Below are positions 9,669 to 19,633 of a DNA stretch of 64,000 bases, piece after piece. Every line of letters begins with the position of its first letter. Positions within the stretch are counted from its first letter, which is position 1. The notes beneath the pieces were generated by a model. That model searched no databases, was not told where the DNA came from, and saw only the letters and a list, made by a program, of their open reading frames with translations. Origin of the DNA: Anaeromicropila herbilytica (GTDB lineage Bacteria; Bacillota; Clostridia; Lachnospirales; Lachnospiraceae); the NCBI RefSeq assembly GCF_016591975.1, contig NZ_AP024169.1, positions 334,001 through 398,000 on the forward strand. The letters run 5' to 3'. A program made the position numbers and the translations under genes.

Positions 9669-9737
9669 AGGTCTGATATCAATAATACTAGTATTACATT
9701 AAAGTAAGTATATTAGTTGATTGTATCAGACCTTTTT
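9669..9737 (+). terminator. Intrinsic terminator after spoVG
   Basis: AGGTCTGATA pairs with TATCAGACCT across a long internal loop, followed by TTTTT. It ends the glgC-glgD-spoVG transcript. Confidence 0.75.
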
Positions 9738-9883
9738 CGTGTTTCAATATATTTTATAGAATACCTAATAATAAAAATTTACATAAATTTTATACGCAAT
9801 ATATAAATTGTAAAGTTTTGATACTTAAATTATGTTTATTTATATGATATAATACAAATATTTATAAAAGGTAATTCATTTGT

Positions 9884-9918
9884 AAGGATGATACATTTGT
9901 GAATAAAAAATCATCCTT
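9884..9918 (+). other. Hairpin in the leader of the transglutaminase-like gene
   Basis: AAGGATGAT and ATCATCCTT form perfect 9-bp arms around a 17-nt loop, ~40 bp before the gene. There is no long T-tract, so it is more likely a leader structure or operator than a terminator. Confidence 0.4.
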
Positions 9919-9954
9919 GAGGAAAACTGATTTGACGCTCAATAATAGAAAGGC

Positions 9955-10851
9955 ATGGGTTGTAATAATATGAAAAAAATAATTCGATTGTTAGCGGTTT
10001 GCATATTCCTCATGATAATTATATTGTACGTTAAAAATGAATATAATATAGATGTTAATATACATGAAATACAAAAAAAAATTCTTAATGAAGATGCTGT
10101 AACTACGAAAGAAGAATTGATTGAACAGATACAAAAAGCAATGATTAATTATAAAGAGGGTACTACAATAAAATATATTGGTAGTTATAATGATATAAAG
10201 CCAATTGTAGAAAATCCATTAGATTACGTCAGCGCGATTGATGATCCTGATACATCGAGTGATTACGATTATTTAAAGTATATTGTAAAAAGCATTAATG
10301 TAAGCATTAAAGGATATGCCAATATTTTAGAACTGTCCTATCATTTTACTTTCCGTGAGACAAAAGAAGAAACAAAAGAAGTAGACAAAAAAGTGAAAGA
10401 AGTAATAAAGAACTTGGGTATTATGGATTTGTCCAACTATGAAAAGGTGAAAGAAATTCATGATTATATTATTAAGAATGCAACTTATGATATGACATAT
10501 CATTATGTTACAGCATATGATAACTTAATAAAGAAGACTTCAGTATGTCAGGGTTATGCAGCACTTACTTATAAGATGATGACTGAAGCTAAGATTCCTT
10601 GTCGCATCATTAATGGAATGGCGGGAGGAGATACACACGCTTGGAATATAGTATATATCAATGGGGCTTGGTATAACATTGATTGTACTTGGGATGACCC
10701 TGTTAGAAGTGACGGGAAACAGATGATAAGCTATGATAATTTCCTAAAATCCGATGCAGATTTGAAAGATCACCAAAGAGATAAAGAGTATAAGACAAAA
10801 GCTTTTTATGATAAATATCCAATGGCGACAGAATCCTATGCTATTGATTAA
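9955..10851 (+). CDS. Membrane-anchored transglutaminase-like protein
   Basis: A papain-fold protein with the transglutaminase-core triad: Cys in KTSVCQGYAALTY, His in GDTHAWNIVYING and Asp in WYNIDCTWDDP. It opens with a single hydrophobic helix (residues ~8-25) and no lipobox, so it should be anchored outside the membrane. Such proteins in clostridia are usually proposed to be wall- or spore-related proteases or transferases; the substrate is unknown. The start is uncertain: ATG 9955 has AAAGG only 1-2 nt away, and ATG 9970 has no good site. A lone gene between the spoVG terminator and an IS. Confidence 0.8.
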   Translation: MGCNNMKKIIRLLAVCIFLMIIILYVKNEYNIDVNIHEIQKKILNEDAVTTKEELIEQIQKAMINYKEGTTIKYIGSYNDIKPIVENPLDYVSAIDDPDTSSDYDYLKYIVKSINVSIKGYANILELSYHFTFRETKEETKEVDKKVKEVIKNLGIMDLSNYEKVKEIHDYIIKNATYDMTYHYVTAYDNLIKKTSVCQGYAALTYKMMTEAKIPCRIINGMAGGDTHAWNIVYINGAWYNIDCTWDDPVRSDGKQMISYDNFLKSDADLKDHQRDKEYKTKAFYDKYPMATESYAID

Positions 10852-11051
10852 GGGCTTATACAAAATTTAAGAATAGAAAGCCTTATTTTAGTTTGCTGAG
10901 TGTATATTGCTGTATAATTATTAATTTTGGCTACCTTTCCCTCAAGTATCATATTTTTTACAAGCCTCAGAACAAGCAAAAATACTCACTTGTGTTCCTA
11001 TTTTTACTTTGAGTCTTGACAAAATATAGACGATACTTTCGGCCGGACTAC
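10852..11051. other. Gene-free spacer left of the IS element
   Basis: No gene is visible. The sequence CCGGACTAC at the right edge is the left copy of the IS target duplication, so the IS split a non-coding spacer. Confidence 0.5.
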
Positions 11052-12604
11052 CAATGTCGTCAACTTAACACTTGTAGTAAAAAAGGTTACAAAAAATTGT
11101 ACAAAAATAAAACATCATATTTGATTATTTATAAAAATAGTGTAAACTATATGAGCGAGCAGTTTTTCATTTTATAATGTATATTATAAAGTGGATTTTG
11201 TGTTCTGGGAGAACTTCATCCTGCTTCGCATTTTCTTTCGCTCATAAGAACGGTTTGTACGTACTTGTGAGCGATTTTTTATACCTATTTTTATCAAATT
11301 ATTAATAACCTTTTTAGCAATACGATAGTTACAAATCAAAGTATATAGCTTATTAAAAAGATAGTTTACTAGAATATTTCTATTTGTTTTATAACATGTT
11401 GTTTTCTTTGTTTCCTGTTGAATATTAGATATTTCTTCATTGCAAACAGAAGCAAACATTGATAATAGGTTTGAAGCAAACATCGCAGCATAAAATTCCT
11501 GTTCAATTGCTTCCGGTTTTATGCCCATAAAATTTTCTAGCTTTAATATCGATTTGACTTCACGATATTTCGTTTCAATCCCCCACCTTATAAAATATAG
11601 TTCTTTAAACATTTCAACAGTTATATTGGGGTCAAAAAGATTTGTAACAAGTGTCTCTTGTAAGCCTGATGGCAAATCAAACTTTATAACTCTTAGCGGA
11701 TAGGAACAGTCGTTATGAGAATACTGTATTGAAGTATCACCATAATTACATTGATATACCGCTTTTAACGCACCATGGGACTTTGTTTTATGTCTCATTA
11801 CAAAGAAACATTGCTTTTCTTGAAGTTGCGCATAGAGTTTTCTAGATGGATAACCTCTATCAAAAATAATAATTGGTGCTTTCTCTCCGTGAACTTGATT
11901 TAAATTAAATTCATCGATTAATGTTTGGGCTTGAACTAATTCAGAAGTACGATAATGAACGAGTTTTGTATTAAGTAAGTTATCATTCAAAACATCATAC
12001 AAAGCCGAAGCAGAAGCCAGAGCGACAGGGTCATATTGATTTTTTTTAGAACCATAATAAGTTTGATTTTCTTTTGTGTTAGGAATCTGCAATGAAGTAC
12101 CATCAATCGCTAATACAGGGTGACCATTCCAAGTATTAAGGTTTGATCTTGTTTTATTAACATCAGTAGTCATTAGAAAAATTTCACGAAAAGCATCAGG
12201 TTTAATTTTAAAGCGAGCTTTTGAAAAAGCCTGTTTTGAAATTGAGTCAATTGCAAGGTTTGAAGAATCTATGTAATCGGAAAGAGCCACAGATAAAGAT
12301 TTTTGTGGCTGACTTAAAAGGAATAAAATAATATCCTTAAAAGTTAATTTTCGATTACGATTAAAGCTTTTTTGATTAATCCTATGTTTTTCAATAAACT
12401 CTTCGCTAGTAATAAGGTTATTAACTGATTTTAATAAAGATGATATTTTTTTAATCATAATATGAAGTCCTCCAAAATTTAATAGTAAAAATGTATCTAT
12501 TAAAATTTTGGAGCAAACATTTGTTTGTCAATTTGCATTATAAACAAAATTATGTTTATTTTTTATACAGTATTAAATTGTAAATTCTTAAGTTGACGAC
12601 ATTG
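11052..12604. mobile_element. IS4-family insertion sequence, complete
   Basis: A 1553-bp element with perfect 17-bp terminal inverted repeats (CAATGTCGTCAACTTAA at 11052-11068 and its complement at 12588-12604). It is flanked by a 10-bp direct repeat GCCGGACTAC (11042-11051 and 12605-12614), the expected target duplication. It carries one transposase gene on the minus strand. Intact ends, target repeats and open frame suggest a recent insertion. Confidence 0.93.
11184..12458 (-). CDS. IS4-family DDE transposase
   Basis: A 424-aa transposase that cuts and pastes the surrounding IS. The DDE catalytic set is visible: first Asp in VLAIDGTSLQIPNT (~118), second in IIIFDRGYPSRK (~200), and Glu in the Y-x2-R-x3-E-x6-K motif within WGIETKYREVKSILKLENF (~290-310). 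The last of these defines IS4-type transposases. The C-terminus is strongly basic. A GGAGG lies before the start inside the IS. No frameshift is seen, so it is probably active. Confidence 0.92.
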   Translation of the reverse strand: MIKKISSLLKSVNNLITSEEFIEKHRINQKSFNRNRKLTFKDIILFLLSQPQKSLSVALSDYIDSSNLAIDSISKQAFSKARFKIKPDAFREIFLMTTDVNKTRSNLNTWNGHPVLAIDGTSLQIPNTKENQTYYGSKKNQYDPVALASASALYDVLNDNLLNTKLVHYRTSELVQAQTLIDEFNLNQVHGEKAPIIIFDRGYPSRKLYAQLQEKQCFFVMRHKTKSHGALKAVYQCNYGDTSIQYSHNDCSYPLRVIKFDLPSGLQETLVTNLFDPNITVEMFKELYFIRWGIETKYREVKSILKLENFMGIKPEAIEQEFYAAMFASNLLSMFASVCNEEISNIQQETKKTTCYKTNRNILVNYLFNKLYTLICNYRIAKKVINNLIKIGIKNRSQVRTNRSYERKKMRSRMKFSQNTKSTL

Positions 12605-13112
12605 GCCGGACTACGCCAAAATTCATAAGTATACATCAATATACACAATTTAGATTGAGAAAGGCTTTTGTCACTTAATCATGATGATTAATTAAAATAT
12701 AAATAAGGAAGTCGAATAATATGAGTATAGTATTATTTGCCATCTTTATTTTTTGTAAGAAGATAAGTAATGTATTACTTTTCAACCATAATGCTAAATA
12801 TAACGTTTCTTTTGCCTAGTAATAGCTTTTTTAAGTTGCTTAATAATTGGTAAAGATATATAATTAACATGAATGGTTTGATGACAATACACTAAGATGG
12901 ATGGAGTAATCTTACCATGAATGATATTGATTAGATATTAGATATAATAAAGAATATAAAAATTTTATAGATAGATACACATGAAAATTGAATAAACAAA
13001 GATTAAAAATATATATTGGCAGCTTGGTTCGGGTAAGTTCTACTTATCAAGAGACTAGCCTGTCTTTTCGCGTCTTAATTTATATATTTTAGGTAGAGAG
13101 GAAATGTAGAAG
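12605..13112. other. 508-bp stretch between IS and pth
   Basis: AT-rich and without a credible ORF. It starts with the right copy of the IS target repeat. A more GC-containing segment (13020-13075) just before pth may be its promoter or leader, but I cannot name an element. Confidence 0.4.
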
Positions 13113-13682
13113 ATGTATATTATCGTAGGGTTAGGAAATCCAACAAGAGAGTATGAAGGAACAAGACATAATATAGGTTTTGATGTAATTACTCAGATTG
13201 CAGAAGATAACAATATTTCTATGGATATGAAGAAACATAAGGCAGTCTGTGGAAAAGGATATATAGAGGGTGAAAAAGTTATATTAGCAAAGCCTCAGAC
13301 ATATATGAACCTAAGTGGAGAAAGTGTTCGTGAATTAATTGATTTTTATAAGGTGAGTAAAGAGGAAGTTATTATTATTTATGATGATATCAGCTTAGAT
13401 GTTGGACAACTTAGAATCAGAGCTAAAGGAAGTGCTGGAGGACATAACGGAATAAAGAGTATTATTAGTCATCTTGGAAGTGATGAATTTGCAAGAATCA
13501 AGGTTGGCGTTGGTGATAAACCAAAAGGATATGACCTTGCGGACTATGTATTAGGTCATTTTAACAAAGATGAATTAGATGTAGTTAAGGAAGCAATCCA
13601 AAAAGCGTCTATGGCAACGAAATGCATCGTAACGTCAGGTATAAATGACGCAATGAATCAATATAATAAAAAAGAAAAATAA
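13113..13682 (+). CDS. pth: Peptidyl-tRNA hydrolase
   Basis: Releases peptides from dropped-off peptidyl-tRNA. It has the family start MYIIVGLGNPTREYEGTRHNIGF with the key Asn (residue 9) and catalytic His (20), then LAKPQTYMNLSGESV, the catalytic Asp in IIYDDISLDVG and the GSAGGHNGIKSI motif. Full length at 189 aa. It is followed after 22 bp by mfd, as in B. subtilis (pth-fin-mfd); no fin gene is seen between them. Confidence 0.96.
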   Translation: MYIIVGLGNPTREYEGTRHNIGFDVITQIAEDNNISMDMKKHKAVCGKGYIEGEKVILAKPQTYMNLSGESVRELIDFYKVSKEEVIIIYDDISLDVGQLRIRAKGSAGGHNGIKSIISHLGSDEFARIKVGVGDKPKGYDLADYVLGHFNKDELDVVKEAIQKASMATKCIVTSGINDAMNQYNKKEK

Positions 13683-13704
13683 CGTAAGATATCGAGGGGA
13701 AATC

Positions 13705-16700
13705 GTGAAAACATTTTATGAACCGTTAAATGAATTAAAAGAATATCATGATATAAAGCAAAGTCTCTTGCTTCGAAGTGTTCCTATACAGATTACCGGG
13801 TGTATCGATTCTCAAAAATGTCATTTGATGAGTGCTTTATCTAGTGATTATAAAAATACATTAATTATCACTTACAATGAGATGAAAGCAAAAGAAATCT
13901 ATGACGATTATAGACTGTATAATAAGGATGTCCTTTTATATCCAGCAAAGGATATTATGTTCTACAGTGCTGATATCCATGGTAATGCAATCGTAAAAGA
14001 ACGTTTGAATGTATTAAAATCGTTAATAGAAGGCAAAGGAACTACGGTTGTTATGACGATTGATGGCGGCATGGATCACATTCTTCCGCTAGAAATGATT
14101 GAAAAGAGGGTTCTTCTAATAGAAGAAGGGACAACTCTGGATCTGGAAAAGTTGAAGGAAAAACTAGTTTTTTTAGGGTATGAGAGAACTGGTCAAGTTG
14201 AGGGACAAGGACAATTTGCAATTCGTGGGGGAATTATTGATATCTTTACCCTAACAGAAGAAGTTCCTTATCGAATTGAATTATGGGACGATGAAATCGA
14301 CTCAATAAGAACCTTTGATATAAATAGTCAAAGGTCTATTGAGCGTGTTCAGAATGTTAAAGTATATCCAGCAGCAGAATTGATCCTTGATGAGACAACC
14401 TTATTAACAGGCATTCAGAAGATTGAGAAAGAGAAAGAAGCATATCAGAAGGCTTTACGAGATCAACTTAAGACTGAGGAAGCACATCGAATTGATACTA
14501 TTATTGAAGAATTTATAGAAAATATGAAAGCATTTCAAGGTTCATTAGGTATTGATAGTTATATCAAGTATTTTTATGAAGATACGATATCATTTTTTGA
14601 TTATTTTAATAATATTGATTCAGTAATATTCTTAGATGAACCATCCAGGATTGGTGAAAAGGGAGAAGCGGTTGAATTAGAGTTCCGTGAAGGAATGATT
14701 GGAAGAATTGAGAAGGGATATATTCTTCCAGGCCAAGTAGATGTGATCTATGGGGTTAAGGAACTCTTAGCTAAATTAAGTCACGCGAATCTAGTAAATT
14801 TAAGTACGATGGATTATAAAGTTACTCAATTTAACATTCGAAATAAATATGATATAGCAGCTAAATCTGTAAATTCCTATAATAATAATTTTGAAGTGTT
14901 AGTAAAAGACTTGGAGAAGTGGAAGAAAAGCGGGTATCGAGTGGTGTTACTTTCATCTTCGAGAACAAGGGCAAAAAGGCTTAGTGATGATCTTAGGGAA
15001 TATGATCTTAATGCATTCTATAGTGAGGACTTAGAGAGAGGGATACAAAGTAGTGAGATCATGGTAGCAGCAGGGAATGTTCATCGAGGATTCGAATACC
15101 CGATGATACAATTTGTTGTAATCTCAGAAAGTGATATCTTTGGTGCGGAGAAAAAGAAGGCTAGAAAAAAGAGTAGTTATGAAGGTAAGAAGATTCAGAG
15201 CTTTACCGATCTTAATATTGGAGATTATGTAGTGCACGAGAATCATGGACTTGGTATCTATAAGGGTATTGAAAAGATTGAAGTAGATCATGTTACTAAG
15301 GATTATATTAAATTAGAATACGGAAATGGTGGCGTGTTGTATATTCTTGCAACGGGCCTTGATGTAATACAAAAATATGCGAGCTCAGAAGCCAAGCGCC
15401 CGAAACTAAATAGCTTGGGTTCCCAAGAATGGAAGAATACCAAGACAAAGGTTCGTAAAGCAGTCAAAGAGATTGCAAAAGAGCTGGTTGAATTATATGC
15501 AATAAGACAATCTAAAAAAGGGTATCAATTTGGTGAGGATACGGTATGGCAGAATGAATTTGAAGAGATGTTCCCATATGATGAGACCAGAGATCAACTA
15601 AAAGCCATTGAAGAAACCAAAATGGATATGGAGAGCACCAAGATTATGGATCGCTTAATCTGTGGTGATGTTGGGTATGGTAAGACTGAAATAGCAATAA
15701 GGGCGGCATTTAAAGCAGTTGCAGATGGTAAACAAGTGGTATATCTAGTTCCTACTACAATCTTAGCACAACAGCATTATAATACCTTTGTTCAAAGGAT
15801 GAAGGACTTTCCAATTAGTATCGATATGCTATCAAGGTTTCGAACACCAGCACAACAGAAGAAAGCACTAGAAAGGCTTAAAAAGGGTTCACTTGATATC
15901 ATTATTGGAACGCATAGAGTTCTATCCAAAGATGTTGAATTTAAGGATTTAGGCTTATTAATCGTCGATGAGGAGCAACGTTTTGGTGTAACACATAAAG
16001 AGAAAATCAAGCAACTAAAGGGTGATGTAGACGTTCTTACTTTATCTGCAACTCCAATTCCTAGAACACTGCATATGAGCTTAATAGGAATTAGAGATAT
16101 GAGTGTATTAGAAGAACCACCAGTAGATCGTATGCCTATTCAGACTTATGTATTAGAACAAAATGATGAAATTGTAAGAGAAGCAATTAATCGCGAACTT
16201 GCAAGAGGTGGCCAAGTATACTATGTTTATAATCGAGTTACAAATATTGATGAAGTAGCATTGACGATACAAAAGCTTGTACCTGAGGCAAATGTAGCAT
16301 TTGCTCATGGGCAAATGAGTGAGCGAGAATTAGAAAAGATCATGTTTGGTTTTATTAATGGAGAAATTGACGTTCTTGTTTCAACTACCATCATTGAAAC
16401 AGGTCTTGATATTGCTAATGTTAATACAATGATTATTCATGATGCAGATAAGTTAGGTTTATCACAACTATATCAATTACGTGGACGTGTTGGAAGATCG
16501 AATCGTTCCTCCTATGCTTTTCTAATGTACCGTAGAGACAAGATGTTAAAAGAGATTGCAGAGAAGAGACTTCAGGCAATAAAAGAATTTACGGAACTAG
16601 GTTCTGGATTTAAAATAGCAATGAGAGACTTAGAGATTCGTGGTGCAGGTAACCTTTTAGGAGCACAACAACATGGACATATGGAGTCGGTAGGTTATGA

Positions 16701-17241
16701 CCTTTACTGTAAGATGTTAAATGAAGCTGTTGTTGCATTAAAGGGTGGAATAGAGGAAGAAGATATCTTTGACACAACTGTTGATATTGGTGTGGACGCG
16801 TTTATTCCTGCTACTTATATTAAGAGTGAATTTCAAAAGCTTGATATGTATAAGCGTATTGCAGGTATTGAGAATGAAGAGGAATTCTTGGATATGCAAG
16901 AAGAGATGTTAGATCGCTTTGGAGACCTACCACAATCAGTGAATAACCTGTTAAATATTGCTTTATTAAAAGGGATTGCTCATAATGCTTATGTGAGTCA
17001 GATCATTCATAAAGTGGAGAGTATTAAGTTCGCAATGTATCCAAAGGCTAAGGTTGACCTGAATAAGATCCCACTGCTCTTAGATAAATATAAAAATGTA
17101 ATGAAGTTTTCACCAGAAGCTACCCCATATTTCTTATATGAATTAAAACAAGGAAAAAAGGTTATAAAGCTAGATAATTATACGTTATTTGAAACCATAA
17201 AGAGCATTCTTAATGATATTGATGAATTGATACAAAGATAA
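13705..17241 (+). CDS. mfd: Transcription-repair coupling factor
   Basis: An ATP-dependent translocase that removes RNA polymerase stalled at lesions and recruits UvrA. It has a UvrB-homology N-terminus (GQFAIRGGIIDIFTL ~168-182), an RNA-polymerase-interacting CarD-like domain starting near residue 500 (GDYVVHENHGLGIYKG), and the RecG-like helicase with Walker A GDVGYGKTE (~653) and DEEQ box (~755). Helicase motif VI is QLRGRVGRSNR, and the C-terminal autoinhibitory domain completes 1178 aa, the normal length. A ribosome-binding site CGAGGGG precedes the GTG start. In an operon with pth. Confidence 0.97.
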   Translation: MKTFYEPLNELKEYHDIKQSLLLRSVPIQITGCIDSQKCHLMSALSSDYKNTLIITYNEMKAKEIYDDYRLYNKDVLLYPAKDIMFYSADIHGNAIVKERLNVLKSLIEGKGTTVVMTIDGGMDHILPLEMIEKRVLLIEEGTTLDLEKLKEKLVFLGYERTGQVEGQGQFAIRGGIIDIFTLTEEVPYRIELWDDEIDSIRTFDINSQRSIERVQNVKVYPAAELILDETTLLTGIQKIEKEKEAYQKALRDQLKTEEAHRIDTIIEEFIENMKAFQGSLGIDSYIKYFYEDTISFFDYFNNIDSVIFLDEPSRIGEKGEAVELEFREGMIGRIEKGYILPGQVDVIYGVKELLAKLSHANLVNLSTMDYKVTQFNIRNKYDIAAKSVNSYNNNFEVLVKDLEKWKKSGYRVVLLSSSRTRAKRLSDDLREYDLNAFYSEDLERGIQSSEIMVAAGNVHRGFEYPMIQFVVISESDIFGAEKKKARKKSSYEGKKIQSFTDLNIGDYVVHENHGLGIYKGIEKIEVDHVTKDYIKLEYGNGGVLYILATGLDVIQKYASSEAKRPKLNSLGSQEWKNTKTKVRKAVKEIAKELVELYAIRQSKKGYQFGEDTVWQNEFEEMFPYDETRDQLKAIEETKMDMESTKIMDRLICGDVGYGKTEIAIRAAFKAVADGKQVVYLVPTTILAQQHYNTFVQRMKDFPISIDMLSRFRTPAQQKKALERLKKGSLDIIIGTHRVLSKDVEFKDLGLLIVDEEQRFGVTHKEKIKQLKGDVDVLTLSATPIPRTLHMSLIGIRDMSVLEEPPVDRMPIQTYVLEQNDEIVREAINRELARGGQVYYVYNRVTNIDEVALTIQKLVPEANVAFAHGQMSERELEKIMFGFINGEIDVLVSTTIIETGLDIANVNTMIIHDADKLGLSQLYQLRGRVGRSNRSSYAFLMYRRDKMLKEIAEKRLQAIKEFTELGSGFKIAMRDLEIRGAGNLLGAQQHGHMESVGYDLYCKMLNEAVVALKGGIEEEDIFDTTVDIGVDAFIPATYIKSEFQKLDMYKRIAGIENEEEFLDMQEEMLDRFGDLPQSVNNLLNIALLKGIAHNAYVSQIIHKVESIKFAMYPKAKVDLNKIPLLLDKYKNVMKFSPEATPYFLYELKQGKKVIKLDNYTLFETIKSILNDIDELIQR

Positions 17242-17408
17242 ATATAAAGTTAAGCAATTAAGAATTTCATAATTTCTTTAATATCAGTGTTGCGAAGAAA
17301 TTATAATATGGTTAAGATAGAGGTATGAGTAGAACAAATGGTGAATAATACTAAGATAAACTAAGACGTAGTGCGATTGAAAGAGATAAAGAGCATGGGG
17401 AGGAATTT

Positions 17409-18473
17409 ATGAGACGAGTAAAGTATATATTGTTGGTAAGTACATTACTAACAGCACTAGCACTAACAGCTTGTAAAAATGGAGCAAATAAAGAGAATGC
17501 CGCTGGTGGTAATATAAAGTATGAATTAAAAGGAGATTTAACAAATCGTTCTTTAATATTAACCGTTAATGATATTCAAGTTGGATATGATGAAGTATCG
17601 GTCTATATGCAAGAACTAAAAAATAATTATGAAGATCAATTTGGAAGTTCTATATGGAGATTTGATCTTGGAAATGGCAAGACATTTGAGGAACAAGCCA
17701 AACAAGAAGTAATTGATCAAATTGTTCAAATGAAGATTATGGGATTGAAGGCAAAAGAATTAGGAGTAAAATTAACTCAAGATGAAAAAGATGAGATAGC
17801 CAGTGAAGTAAGGAAATATATGAGCTCAATAAGTGATAAATATATAAAAGAACATGCAGTAACGGATGAGTTAATAAGCAAGGTATATTCTGATAATTAT
17901 TTGGCAAGTAAAGTATTTGACGTAGCAACCAATAATGTAGATACGAATATCTCAAATGATGAAGCAAAGCAAATAACAACATGGCAGATCTTTATTCAGA
18001 CAAGTGGTAAAGATCAGAATGATAAAGAAGTAAATCTTAGTGAAGAAGAGAAAAAAGCTGCGTTAAAAAAAGTGAAAAAGCTCTTAAAAGAAGCAAAAAA
18101 GACAGACGACTTTTATACACTGGCAGAGGAAAATACGGATGCTGTTGATGTTGAAGATACTTTTGGCAAAGGTGAAAAGGAAAAAGCAGTGGAAGATGCT
18201 TCTTTTGCATTAAAAAAAGGACAGATGAGTGACATTGTAAAAGGTGAGAATGGTTATTACATCATCTATTGTGTTAGTGATAATGACGAAGATGCTACCG
18301 CAAATAAGAAAGAAGAAATCATTGCAGAACGACAAGACAAAGAATTCCAAAGTCTATATAAAAAGTGGTCAAAGGATTTTAAAATTGCTGTTAATGAGAC
18401 AATGTGGAAGAAGGCTTATTTTGTAGATCATAATAAGGAAGATAAAACTGTAACAGAGATTGATAATAAGTAA
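17409..18473 (+). CDS. Peptidyl-prolyl isomerase lipoprotein, PrsA/SurA-like
   Basis: An extracellular foldase for secreted proteins. It has a lipoprotein signal peptide with lipobox LTAC (Cys 22), an N-terminal SurA-like chaperone segment (~35-180) and a parvulin domain (~185-300) with IFIQTSG, FYTLAEENTDA and the ending GYYIIYCVSDND. The parvulin core is interrupted by a Lys/Glu-rich stretch that replaces the usual histidine region, so isomerase activity may be weak. At 354 aa it is typical. It sits between mfd and a terminator and is probably expressed on its own. Confidence 0.85.
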   Translation: MRRVKYILLVSTLLTALALTACKNGANKENAAGGNIKYELKGDLTNRSLILTVNDIQVGYDEVSVYMQELKNNYEDQFGSSIWRFDLGNGKTFEEQAKQEVIDQIVQMKIMGLKAKELGVKLTQDEKDEIASEVRKYMSSISDKYIKEHAVTDELISKVYSDNYLASKVFDVATNNVDTNISNDEAKQITTWQIFIQTSGKDQNDKEVNLSEEEKKAALKKVKKLLKEAKKTDDFYTLAEENTDAVDVEDTFGKGEKEKAVEDASFALKKGQMSDIVKGENGYYIIYCVSDNDEDATANKKEEIIAERQDKEFQSLYKKWSKDFKIAVNETMWKKAYFVDHNKEDKTVTEIDNK

Positions 18474-18553
18474 TGCTCTTTAACTCCTCGCTTTGATTTA
18501 TAAACTTCATAATTTAAGAAAACCAAAATAAATAAATCGGAAATATATTATAA

Positions 18554-18596
18554 TAAAAAAATGGCGAAATCAAATTTGATTTTGCCATTTTTTTTA
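18554..18596. terminator. Bidirectional terminator between foldase and flippase genes
   Basis: A long A-rich/T-rich hairpin (AAAAAAATGGC arm with complement) between convergent genes. T-tracts on both strands let it serve both. Confidence 0.9.
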
Positions 18597-19619
18597 TACA
18601 ATGGAGGCTTTATCCTCTTTTGAACGATATAATATTTTTGTAAAAAAGATACCTACTATGATTGGTAAGTAGAATGTGAATACTCTCCATAGAATAATTG
18701 CAATCGCAAGAAGTGCAACTTTTGGAAAGAATACACGAAATATTAAATAAAAGCTTCCTTCTGCACCACCAAATCCTCCTGGTGTTGGAATAAAGGATGT
18801 TATCATTAATACAAAAGCACTTGCACAAATTACATCGAATAATGAAATATTTGTAACGCCTAAGGAAAAGCATACAAAGTATGGAATTACAAAAAATGCT
18901 GTAAGTTGTAGAACAGTTAAAATCGAAGGTAAAAGCAGCGTTTTTAAGTTCTTTTTAAGAATTTTAAAATTGCTATAAAATCCATCTAATTCATTATCAA
19001 GTTTATTGATAGTTTTCGTAATATTCTTAATGACCTTTATTTTATGAAGAAAATGTATTATCTTTATAAGTATTTTCTTTGTGGAATTTGGAAAGAATCC
19101 AATGCCAATAAGGAATGCTACCACTAATATATGAATTAAGAATCCAACTAATACAAGTAAAGTAAATCCTGATACATGAGTTACAAAGAATTGTAAACGA
19201 AACAATAATACAAAAAATGAATAAAATGTTAATATTGTTTGATAAACGATAAATTTAGTTAATAATATACAAGATGCCTCACCGATTGGAACATCATATT
19301 TTGCTAAAAGCATAGCTTGAACTGGTTGCCCACCACTTTGAAAAGGAGTGATACAGTTGAATAATTGACCTACCATTGTAGTTCGTAAGCACGCGAAGGT
19401 GCTTAGTTTTTTTGATTGAGTTCTACTAATGTTCTTTAAAATGAGAGATTCTAATAACCAATATAAGCAGATGCAGGCAAGTGCAAGTAGCAGATGTTCG
19501 AATTGAGCTGACATGAATGCATTTAACAAGTCCTTTGGGTTATCCATTAATAATAAATAACCGATTAGTAGTACAAAAGAACCTATAATAATGAGTGCGT
19601 TAATTTTATTGTTTTTCAT
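18594..19619 (-). CDS. Lysylphosphatidylglycerol synthase TM-region / UPF0104-type membrane protein
   Basis: A polytopic inner-membrane protein (341 aa, about 8 hydrophobic segments) of the UPF0104/LPG_synthase_TM superfamily. It is recognised by the conserved TPGGFGGAEGSFY motif (~280-292) and an N-terminal QLFNCITPFQSGGQPVQ segment. It lacks the soluble lysyl-transfer domain of MprF, so it is not a full MprF. Related stand-alone proteins are proposed lipid flippases. It lies 14 bp downstream of a glycosyltransferase gene on the same strand, suggesting the two act on one glycolipid. Confidence 0.8.
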   Translation of the reverse strand: MKNNKINALIIIGSFVLLIGYLLLMDNPKDLLNAFMSAQFEHLLLALACICLYWLLESLILKNISRTQSKKLSTFACLRTTMVGQLFNCITPFQSGGQPVQAMLLAKYDVPIGEASCILLTKFIVYQTILTFYSFFVLLFRLQFFVTHVSGFTLLVLVGFLIHILVVAFLIGIGFFPNSTKKILIKIIHFLHKIKVIKNITKTINKLDNELDGFYSNFKILKKNLKTLLLPSILTVLQLTAFFVIPYFVCFSLGVTNISLFDVICASAFVLMITSFIPTPGGFGGAEGSFYLIFRVFFPKVALLAIAIILWRVFTFYLPIIVGIFFTKILYRSKEDKASIV

Positions 19620-19633
19620 AAATCTAATCCTTT

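Noticed and set aside
10852..12614. Gene disrupted by the IS
   Set aside because: Joining the flanks across the target repeat gives only short frames without ribosome-binding sites.
18594..19619. MprF lysylphosphatidylglycerol synthase
   Set aside because: Only the membrane domain is present; the C-terminal transferase domain is absent.
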